A stretch of DNA of 11,302 nt from Ochromonadaceae sp. CCMP2298 (taxonomy: Eukaryota; Sar; Synurophyceae; Ochromonadales; Ochromonadaceae): NCBI GenBank assembly GCA_026770595.1, contig MU634589.1, positions 1 through 11,302 of the forward strand. The letters run 5' to 3'. A program made the position numbers and the translations under genes. Shown piece after piece: positions 1-6,963 of the stretch (the first letter of the stretch is position 1; each line of letters opens with the position of its first letter). The notes beneath the pieces are model-generated. The model was not told where the DNA came from and searched no databases. It saw only the letters and a list, made by a program, of their open reading frames with translations.

Positions 1-756
1 CCGCTCTCCGCATTGTCCATCACCGCCACCACCCCCCTCTGTTTGTACAGCCCCACCCTCCCCGCATACTCCAGCAGCACCGCTCCGTACTTCTCGTCAT
101 CCACCACCCCCAGCAGCGTCAGGCCCCACACATACCGGGCCAGATCTGGAATGCGCATAGCCGATACGCATATCTCCACACACTCTGCTAGCTGGTCGAA
201 CCTCCGGTCGCCCTTCTTGATACCCGCTAGCCAGTCTCGCTCCCCCCGGTCCAGCCTAGGAGCAAAGGTCATGCCCATCTGTGCGAACTTCTGTATAGCG
301 TGTGCGGCCATGACAGCGTCCTCAGCGTCTGCTAGCACGATGCGCATAGACTTGTCCACCGACTGCTTCACTGCGGGGATCTGCATTCGGGGGGTGAAGG
401 AGTGGGGGAGTGGAAGAGATGGAGGGGTGGAGGGGTAGGAGGAGAGAGGGAGAGAGGGATAGTGTTACTGGGAGTTTCAGACCTCAGTGACCTCAGGGTG
501 GACCTACCTGCTCGATGGTGTCGTAGAGCTCTTCGAAGGAGGAGGCGTTCTCTATGCGCCCCAGTACGTACAGCGTGTGCTCTTCGTACTCGTAGGGACC
601 CTGGGGACGGGCGCCTGCGCGTAGGGATGTAAAACTTGGCACAGTGGGTGCGGTGGGTGCTCCTGCACCTGCGCGTGTGAGGGTGAGGAAGACGAAGCAC
701 ACGAGGAAGAACAGCTTTGTCTTGATATGGGCTCTGCCCCACAGGCCATGCATCAT
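1..756 (-). CDS. 5' part of a predicted plastid-targeted helical-repeat-like protein (partial)
   Basis: Two exons are visible on the minus strand: 756-508 and 380 to the window edge, joined in phase 0 by a GT-AG intron (507-381) with a CAG|GTAGGT donor. The model gives 209 residues and runs off base 1 with no stop. Two adjacent ATGs (756, 753) open the frame; the second has A at -3. Residues 10-30 are a hydrophobic signal peptide (core KLFFLVCFVFLTL). A Ser/Thr/Arg-rich stretch follows with Phe42 in a VPS|FTSLRAG context, so a complex-plastid leader is likely. The mature part is helical. Residues 163-191 (LARYVWGLTLLGVVDDEKY) resemble the L..(L/V)W(A/G)L..LG pattern of OPR/RAP-type organelle RNA-binding repeats. 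That family call is tentative because only one clear unit is seen. The real frame is supported by an uninterrupted exon 2. It is divergent from the SUMO-like gene. Confidence 0.6.
381..507 (-). other. intron of the helical-repeat-like gene
   Basis: This is a 127-base GT-AG intron read on the minus strand, with donor CAG|GTAGGTCC and acceptor CGAATGCAG|ATCCCC. It is pyrimidine-rich over most of its length (CTCTCCCTC units). Leaving it in would keep the frame open only briefly; removing it joins two long open exons in phase 0. Confidence 0.7.
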
Positions 757-1701
757 TGGGCCTCTGAGGGTCCTCTCCCTGACCACTAACAGGCTTATCC
801 CTGACGTTGACCACCACAGACACGCCGGACGATGTTGTCTCGCCCTTCTCTGCAACATTGAACCACACACCACCCACGTCTTTTGCAATCTTCCAAAAGT
901 GCTTGCACAAAGATAATTTAAAAAACCAGTAAAAATGGGGTGAATTAATGGGGGATAATTTATGTTTCTTGTACAGCAAAAGGGGGATAAACGGTGACAC
1001 GCGGCGGTTGCACCAAAACCTCAGCCAAAATGTGAAAGTCCCCCTCCCCTCGACACTTTAAAATAAGTTTAACCCCCTTATGAACAGGCCAGCTGTCCCC
1101 TTACCGGTCACTTTTCTCCACTGTTTCCTGCGACGAACTTCCCCAGAAGGCCTATCTGGGACATCTCAGATGATTGTTCGCGCTCGCCCCACCTGAAATG
1201 GCTACGATAACTGTACATCTGTGCCGACGAAGTGAGGTGCTCATGGGAAGACATGGGAGGACATTTTCCAAGGATTTTCGGTGACCGCAGTTTGTTCTGT
1301 TTTGTTGGACGACATGCGTTGTTCGCAGTTTTTTTTCCATAACCGACGTAGTTGTTACCGGTACATAGGGTGAAGGATTCCCCCTCGCTGGGATGGGGCC
1401 TTCAAAACCCACGTTTTATAGGGGTGAAAAAAGGTTTTTTCAAAGGGGAAATCTTGGGAGGGGGTAAAAATTAGCTTTTTAGGGTGAAAATATGCTTTTC
1501 TGCCCAAAAAAGGGTGAAAAAGGGTTTTTAAGCCTTTTTGAACAAACAATTCAACGGAAAGAAAATCGACACCTCCACAACTCCTCTCTCTCTCGCACAC
1601 AAGTCAAACGCTCGCGTCCAGGTAATCACGCTCGGGCCCACCTCATCTTACGGCAGTTCGAGCCGCACAGTCGCTGGTTCGATAGCTTCTCAGCAGAGTC
1701 A
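757..1701. other. divergent intergenic spacer with promoter regions and degenerate repeats
   Basis: About 945 bases separate the start codons of two divergent genes. No convincing coding exon, tRNA or rRNA is visible. Bases 757-1370 are unremarkable mixed sequence with an AT-rich patch near 905-985. Bases 1367-1530 hold degenerate GGGTGAAAA units (listed separately). Bases 1570-1600 are CT-rich, as often seen near transcription starts. A possible 5' leader intron of 72 bases (CAG|GTAATC at 1622 to TTCTCAG at 1693) lies just before the next gene's start. Confidence 0.5.
1367..1530. repeat. degenerate GGGTGAAAA / CTTTTT repeat cluster
   Basis: GGGTGAA(A)n-like units occur near 1368, 1422, 1463 (GGGTAAAAA), 1482 and 1512. 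Between them are T-runs preceded by GC or GG (for example GCTTTTT, GCTTTTC, GGGTTTTT). Spacing is irregular, about 20-50 bases. The block directly precedes the 5' end of the SUMO-like gene, so it may be promoter-associated or a decayed tandem repeat. Confidence 0.5.
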
Positions 1702-3037
1702 ATGTTCAGACGGGAGGCTCAGCCCTTCGAGCACGATTTGGAGGATGATGCAGAGCCCTACCTGGAGGCGGTAAAGAAGAGAAAATATGTGCACCAGATT
1801 GCAAGACCGGCGAAATCTGCAGCGGGGGGAGTGGTAGATTTGATGAGCAGCGACGATGACGATGAGGTGCAGGTGGTCAGCAGCGCAGGCGCTACGGAGG
1901 GGCCGAACGTGGCCAAGGCGGCGAGGGCTGCTCTGGACAAGATCAATATGAAGGTAGGGGCGGAGGTGGATCGACAGAGGGGGAACTCTCAGCTCTCTCA
2001 GACGAATTCTCAGAGCAATCCGAGCAACCCGCCCAGCTCCAGCACGCAGTTCGACGAGGTGGATGGAAAGGCAGCAGATCTGATGCGCAGACTTTTAGAC
2101 TCCAGACGAACTCTGTCCCAGTCGACCAATCGGGTGGATCTAGTCGCCAGTAAAGACAATGAGGAAGTGTACAAGCCGCCGACCGTGCTGACCGCGGCGG
2201 AGAGGGCTGTCAGGTACATACACTGCCTATACATACATATATATATCAGTGTGCACCTACACCTATACACCAACCCTACACAAACCTACACCTACACCTA
2301 CCTATCTCAGTGTACTATCTCTGTACACCCACAGCCTCACTACCTCTGCACTACCTCTGCACTACCTCTGCACTAACTCTGATTTCCACTAACACCTCTT
2401 ACACCTCTCAGGGCACAAGAAGCGATGCTCAGATACGACCAACAGGCCTCCAGTTCAAGCAGGGCCAGCTCTACCACGAATGCACAACCTGAGGCCAAAG
2501 CAGAGCCCATGATTAAGATCGTCACTCGACTCAACGGAAACCACGACCACCCTTGGAGAATACGGCAAGACCAGGCGTTCGGCAAGGTAACAGAAATATC
2601 TGTATATCTTTACAGGACATAAATCTTTAATCTTTCTTAACTATGTTTACGCTTTGTTACACTATACTTATTTCCAAACATTATTAATACTTTACCTATA
2701 CCAATAAAACTTTCTTAACGCCGTTCTAATAAGGTGCGGGCCAAGTTTGCGGAGATTTATGGCCTCCAGGTGGTCCAGGTCAAGTTCAAGTTTGACGGGG
2801 ACAGTATCAGTGACGATAGTACTCCTACATCGCTGGACCTGGAAGATGAAGATCTGATCGAAGTCGTGGTATGTCCTTACATCATCTCATGTGTGTCTAT
2901 CTCCCACGCGACTGCCCTATGCTCTTTCTTTTCTAAATTTAATTCCCTTCTCTCCCTCTCTTTCGCTTAAACAGATCGACAAGGCTCTGTACGAGAAGGC
3001 TGTCGCCTCGCACTTAAGCTCACAGAAAAAGAAGTGA
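1702..3037 (+). CDS. SUMO-like domain protein of the Rad60/Esc2/NIP45 type
   Basis: Four exons, 1702-2213, 2412-2586, 2734-2868 and 2975-3037, joined by GT-AG introns, encode 294 residues. RENi-family proteins bring SUMO-pathway enzymes to chromatin and aid genome stability. An acidic N-terminus precedes a SUMO-interacting motif: Val44-Val-Asp-Leu47, then SSDDDDE, then VQVV. The middle is Ser/Gln/Asn-rich and probably disordered. Residues about 204-275 form a ubiquitin-like fold matching the Rad60-SLD family: IKIVTRLNG, FGKVRAKFAEIYGL, VKFKFDGDSI, then TPTSLDLEDEDLIEVV. There is no C-terminal di-Gly, so it is not a conjugated SUMO; it ends in KKK. Known members usually carry two SLDs; only one is here. 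An in-frame ATG at 1492 would add 70 basic residues of non-coding character, so 1702 is preferred although its context is weak (T at -3). Confidence 0.8.
2338..2381 (+). repeat. 11-base tandem repeat (CACTACCTCTG) inside intron 1
   Basis: Three perfect copies of CACTACCTCTG and a fourth with one change (CACTAACTCTG) lie just before the acceptor of intron 1 (2214-2411) of the SUMO-like gene. They extend its pyrimidine-rich 3' region. The same intron also carries ACCTAC units (2270-2302). Confidence 0.85.
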
Positions 3038-3375
3038 GAGCACAGGTCGTGGTCATAAGGTCATACATAGGTTATAGGTTATAGGTCATAGGTCATATGT
3101 CATAGGTCAACATAGTACACAGTACATAGTTCATGGTACATAGTACAGAGCACACTGTACATAGTACATAGCATATACATAGTACGTACACACATAGTAC
3201 ACATAGTACACAGCACCCTGCGGTTGCCTGTGAAAAAAAGTGATTATTTCTCTTTTACTTCTCTTTCTATTGTTAAAGTGGCAATATGTTGTCATTGTGG
3301 AGATATGTATCCCTGAAGCTTCAGTCCTCGTGGTTATTTCTCAAGTTTCAGTCCTCAATTTTCATTCCTGAAGTT
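3038..3375. other. convergent spacer between SUMO-like and DUSP genes
   Basis: These 338 bases hold the 3' regions of two converging genes. Repeats dominate: an AGGTCAT/AGTACA tract (3051-3212) and copies of a TTTCAGTCCTC unit from 3313 onward. Bases 3213-3312 show only AT-rich sequence with T-runs (TTTCTCTTTTACTTC), possibly part of the 3' end signals. No gene is seen. Confidence 0.55.
3051..3212. repeat. AGGTCAT and AGTACA(T) simple-repeat tract
   Basis: Bases 3051-3107 are degenerate heptamers of the form TAGGTCA or TAGGTTA. They pass at about 3113 into an AGTACATAGTACACA microsatellite that runs to about 3212. It begins 14 bases after the stop codon of the SUMO-like gene, so it probably lies in its 3' untranslated region or terminator zone. 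Confidence 0.85.
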
Positions 3376-3406
3376 TCAGTCCTCGTTGTAGATGTCCTCA
3401 AGTTTC
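3313..3406. repeat. interspersed CTSAAGYTTCAGTCCTC repeat (3-4 copies)
   Basis: Copies begin near 3313 (CTGAAGCTTCAGTCCTCG), 3340 (CTCAAGTTTCAGTCCTCA) and 3368 (CTGAAGTTTCAGTCCTCG); a truncated one is near 3397 (CTCAAGTTTC). Spacing is about 28 bases. The last two copies overlap the predicted terminal coding exon of the DUSP gene. Confidence 0.8.
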
Positions 3407-4620
3407 TGTGAGGAGGTTAGTGAAGGGGTCGAGGTCAGTGGCAGTAGGGTGGGCGGTTCTATAGGGGATCACTTTAGTGACTTACCACTTCTTTTGCCTT
3501 CTGCACCGACACCGTTCTATCAGATGCCCTGCTGCTGCCCGCGTAGGCACTCTCCACCGCCTGTCGCGAGAACTGCTCCGCCATAAGGTTGCGCCCGTCC
3601 ACAGAGGGCTGGGAGGGCGCGGGCGCGTAGGAGGAGTTCTGGCCAGTCACCAGATTGTTAGACATATTTTCATCCTCGGACTCGTCGTCGCTGTCTAGAA
3701 CACGGGACGCGCGTATGCTGGAGCCCATGCCGGCCACCGCCTGCCGCGCGTACTGCTCCGCCGCCAGGTTGCGCGGCGCGCCAGATGCGCTGGACGCCCT
3801 GTCCATCGGATTGCTCTGCAGTGAATACGCCACACTGGCCACACTCGCCACACTCGCCGACCGCACCGACTCGTCGTCCTTCTCCTCACCCTTCTCCTCA
3901 CCCTTCTCCTCACTGAAGTCCACCGAGCGCTCGGGCGCGGGCGGGGACGGCAGCTGCTCCTTCCTGCGCTTCTTGGTGACATTCACATGCATCACCGGGT
4001 CCTCCGGGGGATCCAATATCTCCAAGAACTTGCTAACCTGGGAGGCTGCGAGCTGCTCAGCAGTGTATGTGAGAGTCATGGTGGGGCCAGATTCAGGATA
4101 GAACTCTTTATACTTCAGCCATGTGTCCCTAGATACTCTGCGGAAGTCCCCAGACCCCTGGGCTGACGACATCATCAGTCCTGTGCGACCGACGTACTTG
4201 CACTCGTCGTTGTCCCACTCAATTAGGCGGTCGTTGCGGCAGGGCCCGGGGCAGGGCGCGTGCCCCTTGTCCACGTGCACGAAGGAAAGCCAGGAGGCTA
4301 GCCAGGCGCTCTCCACTACGTACCACGTCACCCCATCCTGAAAGAGGTAAAATCAAATTCAACCGACTGATTACACAATGTCCAGAAGCGGTTCAAGGTT
4401 ATGCGAGATCAAGATGCGAGTGAAGGCCTTAGGTTACCTGGTCTGCGCGTGTTACGTCGAGCTCCATGATCTCCAGCATCTGCCTGTCCGGGTCAACGTC
4501 AGGCAACTCACCATGCCGAAGATTGCCATATTTATCCCATTTGATTAATCGAGTATCGTTAGTACCCTCCTCCTCCTCCTCCTCCTCGTCGTCCTTCTTC
4601 TTCGACTGGCATACACCCAT
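3376..4620 (-). CDS. predicted N-myristoylated DUSP-domain protein
   Basis: Three exons on the minus strand, 4620-4438, 4337-3486 and 3405-3376, encode 354 residues. The first two join at CAG|GTAACC, the last two at GTG|GTAAGT, with a CACTAAC branch-like site and TCCTCACAG acceptor. The N-terminus MGVCQSKKK fits N-myristoylation (Gly2, Ser6) plus possible palmitoylation at Cys4, suggesting a membrane anchor. An acidic run follows. Residues about 62-152 match the DUSP fold found in ubiquitin-specific proteases: TWYVVESAWLASW, PGPCRNDRLIEW, then DFRRVSRDTWLKYKEFY and SGP. No protease Cys or His boxes are present, so it is not a deubiquitinase; DUSP domains act in protein binding. The tail is low-complexity (EEKG repeats, ASV repeats) with a duplicated RNLxAEQxxRQAV motif at residues 250-273 and 310-333. 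It is divergent from the PEPCK-like gene. Confidence 0.75.
3522..3773 (-). repeat. duplicated 24-codon motif in the DUSP protein tail
   Basis: Codons for residues 250-273 (3773-3702) and 310-333 (3593-3522) encode RNLAAEQYARQAV and RNLMAEQFSRQAV, each followed by a GSS.RAS segment. The copies are exactly 180 bases apart and still similar at DNA level: CCACCGCCTG begins at 3554 and again at 3734, and ACTGCTCCGCC is shared. This points to an internal duplication. Confidence 0.85.
3831..3912 (-). repeat. in-frame microrepeats (ASV and EEKG) in the DUSP gene
   Basis: Two short tandem repeats sit side by side in exon 2. A CACACTSGC 9-mer (about 3831-3857) encodes ASVASVASVA. A 12-mer CCTTCTCCTCAC (about 3878-3912) encodes EEKGEEKGEEK. 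Both keep the frame, as expected of a variable-length disordered linker between the DUSP domain and the tail motifs. Confidence 0.8.
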
Positions 4621-5160
4621 CGTCCCCTGTGCTCTGTGATTCGCTCAGGCGCCTCAGGGATTCCAGCTTGGGCGGTGTTGTGACAGATTGCGTATCTTCC
4701 CGCTGCTGTTGGTGGAGCAAGATTGGTGCATGATGGGGTTGTTTGGCAAGGCTGGGGTTTGTGTTGTATCGATGTAAATCTTTTAACGTTAATAGGCGTC
4801 AATTTAGGAAACAGAGATTCTGGCACTGGCTTGGTCCATTTTAGCAGCGCCAAGAGAGATGGATGTATCCTAATCAATCGGGCAGCCGCGGCAGATCAGG
4901 CAGTCCTCTATCAGCGGGATTGAGTAGCGACAATAGGCAGGTGACCTACTGCTGCGCAGGAAATTCCTCTCGCAGGAAATCCAAGCATGATCCGGCAACT
5001 CGCAGGTGAGATTTGTGCAGCGTGCGAAGCCCAGCGTGTCGGCGGAATCATAGCGGTCGTGTTGCAAGTCTGATTTATTATTTTGCTTAACTGTTGTCCA
5101 CCGTTCCCAAAAGGGTTGGCGAGAAGAGCGCGCAGCTGCAATGCTACCGCGGCGCGGAAT
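4621..5160. other. divergent promoter spacer
   Basis: These 540 bases separate the start codons of the DUSP and PEPCK-like genes. No TATA box or RNA gene is clear. A small cluster of CGCAGGAAAT(T)CC units lies at about 4955-4982 with a related CGCAGGTGAG at 5001. A minus-strand frame, 5064-4870, is cysteine-rich but has no ATG (see findings). The rest shows nothing I recognise. Confidence 0.45.
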
Positions 5161-5233
5161 ATGTCGTCTGTTCCTCAGACCGACGAGTGGTCTCTCTTCC
5201 CTCGGCAGTGCGAGGGCAACGTGTACGCGGTGA
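5141..5233 (+). promoter_or_regulatory. upstream ORF overlapping the PEPCK-like start codon
   Basis: An ATG at 5141 opens a 30-codon frame, +1-shifted relative to the main gene, that ends at TGA 5231-5233, 70 bases inside the main coding region. If the mRNA leader begins upstream of 5141, scanning ribosomes would meet this ATG first. It would lower translation from 5161 unless bypassed. Whether it is in the transcript is unknown. Confidence 0.35.
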
Positions 5234-6491
5234 ACTGGTCTCTCTGCGAGGATGGTGTTGTTCCTGTCGGAGATGCTTTCAGAAATGCCCGTGTGTCTAT
5301 GCTGACCAAGAAGGTGGGCGGGAAGGTAACAGCTGGAAAGCTGGACGCCTCCAAGCCCGCATACTCTGGCAAGTACAGCATCAGCGAGTCAGGCGACAGC
5401 ATTTCCCACGAGGAGTTCTCTGAATTGATCGCAGCACAGCACCAGCACCTCTCTTCGGGCATCGAGCTGTTCGTGGAGGACGCGGCGCTGGGCGCTTTGG
5501 GGGCTATTCGCAACGGCGTGCGCGTGGTGACGGACGACGCCGCCACGGCGCTGATCGCCAGAGCTCTCCTGGTAAGTGCGCCAATATGCTGATACGCGGA
5601 CCACACTGACACGCAGACACGCCCGCCCCACAGCTCTCCTGTGTCCGTGGTTAATACCCTGCATTTTTCTGCCCCCCCCTCCCCCCTCTAACGCACTCGA
5701 TCCCCACACCTCACACTACACAGATGCCCACCCCCCCTGCAGAGGTGAACCACCGGGCGCGCTTCAAGGGCTGGAACTTCGACCCCCGCTGGCTGAATGG
5801 CAAGCCTGAGTGGAATGGTAGCTTTTACGACATTCCTGCGGAGTCTACCGTGGCCCAGGCTGGGCAGAGGCCGATCGTGGCGTTCGTGGGGGGGCCGGGG
5901 GACGCAGTGTCGGTGCAGTTCGTGGAGAGCGAGGAGGAGATCGTGGGGGCGAATGTGGTGGTGGGCGGGAGCGCGCCGGTTATGGCGTTGGTTGATGGGC
6001 TGGGCCTGGCGGCAACCGTGCTGCTCAACACGCAGCAGCCGGGCGCCCTGGCTCTGGCCTGCACGTCCATGGTGAAGGGCAAGGAGACCGCGGTAGTGGT
6101 GGGCGCGGACGAGGAGGTGCTAGGCGCGATCGCGCAGTCCGGCAATCTCTACGGCGCCTACCACAACATCATCTCTCCTTTGGGGGTGTCCGCTCTGTGG
6201 AACGGGTACATCGGCCCCGCTGCAGGCTCCCCAGCCGCCTGCCCCACGCCGGCCGTGATTGTGGGCGGCAAGACGGTGCTGTGCGTGGAGCCGAACAACA
6301 TGGCCCACCCCGCCACCCACATCGTATTCTACGAGAAGGGCGCTGCGAGGAGCAAGCTCTCTGCAGACGAGGCGGTCAAGAGGCTGGTCGGGCTGACGGA
6401 CGAGTCCAAGGAGGCCGCCATTCAGGCACTGCTCAAGGGAGCCAGCGTATCAGTTATAGGCAAGGCTGCCGACGTGGGCTCCATATTTTAG
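5161..6491 (+). CDS. PEPCK-like (ATP-type) N-terminal-domain protein lacking the kinase core
   Basis: Exons 5161-5571 and 5724-6491, joined in phase 0 (CTG|GTAAGT, CTACACAG|ATGCCC), encode 392 residues; ATP-type PEPCKs have about 530. ATP-PEPCK converts oxaloacetate and ATP to phosphoenolpyruvate. Residues 81-170 follow the family order: ISHEEFSEL, LFVEDAALGA, VRVVTDDAATALIARALL, then FDPRWLNG and an NGSF segment, matching the (L/I)S.E.F..L, LFVVDAF.GA, VR.(I/V)TE.AW and NP.W regions. A C-terminal stretch (residues about 333-365, THIVFYEKGA then SKLSADEAVKRLVG) recalls the IFLTADAFG...LT.EQA segment. The P-loop GLSGTGKTT, the GRSPKDK substrate loop and the metal-binding His/Asp motifs are absent, so catalysis is unlikely. 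No signal peptide is seen, implying cytosol. The Gly/Ala/Val-rich centre is unassigned. The start has A at -3. Confidence 0.5.
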
Positions 6492-6963
6492 GGAGCACTG
6501 CAGTGAGATTGAAGAATTGGATTGCTAGTTCGGTGTAAAGCTTTTCGTTAACAAACAATTACGAACAAATTTTCACTTTAGTGCCCCCCTTTCAAATCAG
6601 AAAAAAAGGTTAATGAAGGGAAACCACTGACAAGAGCTGTGGTTTTTTGGTTGGCCTGTATTTTGCGAGGGTGGGTTTGTAAAATATGTGGGAGAATTTT
6701 CCTTGGTCACCTATTTATAAATGGGTTCCCGACAATGTCCCGATTTTTACAGCCTGTACTTCAACTTTTCCTCATTTCGATCGAGTAAGTGCAGCCGTAA
6801 ACTTCAATCACCGTGAAACTGTACGTGTGGCGCGGAGAGTCAGAAGAGGTCAGAGGTCAGAGGTGTCGTTGGATGTAAGTTCAGGCAGTCATACAAAAGT
6901 CATTATCCAGTAGGATCAAGCCATTATTCAACCTCTCTTCACTCCCCGCTCTCCGCTCTCATC
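6492..6963. other. spacer between PEPCK-like and methyltransferase genes
   Basis: These 472 bases hold the 3' end of one gene and the promoter of the next. A TATA-like TATTTATAAAT lies at 6712-6722, about 240 bases before the next ATG. A short AGAGGTC direct repeat is at about 6846-6863. A CT-rich leader (about 6930-6960) immediately precedes the methyltransferase start. No other gene is seen. Confidence 0.45.

Noticed and set aside
13-438. Plus-strand 141-codon open frame
   Set aside because: Low-complexity Ser/Thr/Pro shadow of the minus-strand exon 2, which has the sensible composition and splice junction.
1355-1600. Minus-strand frame with repeated Phe-His-Pro units
   Set aside because: The units are just the reverse reading of the GGGTGAAAA repeats; there is no ATG, domain or splice support.
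2338-2381. CRISPR-like array
   Set aside because: Copies are 11 bases, head to tail without spacers, inside a eukaryotic intron: an ordinary minisatellite.
3051-3110. AGGTCA half-sites as hormone-receptor response elements
   Set aside because: Nuclear receptors are an animal family; in this genome the hexamers are best read as a simple repeat.
3655-4101. Plus-strand 148-codon frame
   Set aside because: Antisense shadow of exon 2 of the DUSP gene; made of Ser/Ala/Leu runs without any motif.
5175-5612. Minus-strand 145-codon frame
   Set aside because: Antisense of PEPCK-like exon 1 with no recognisable family features.
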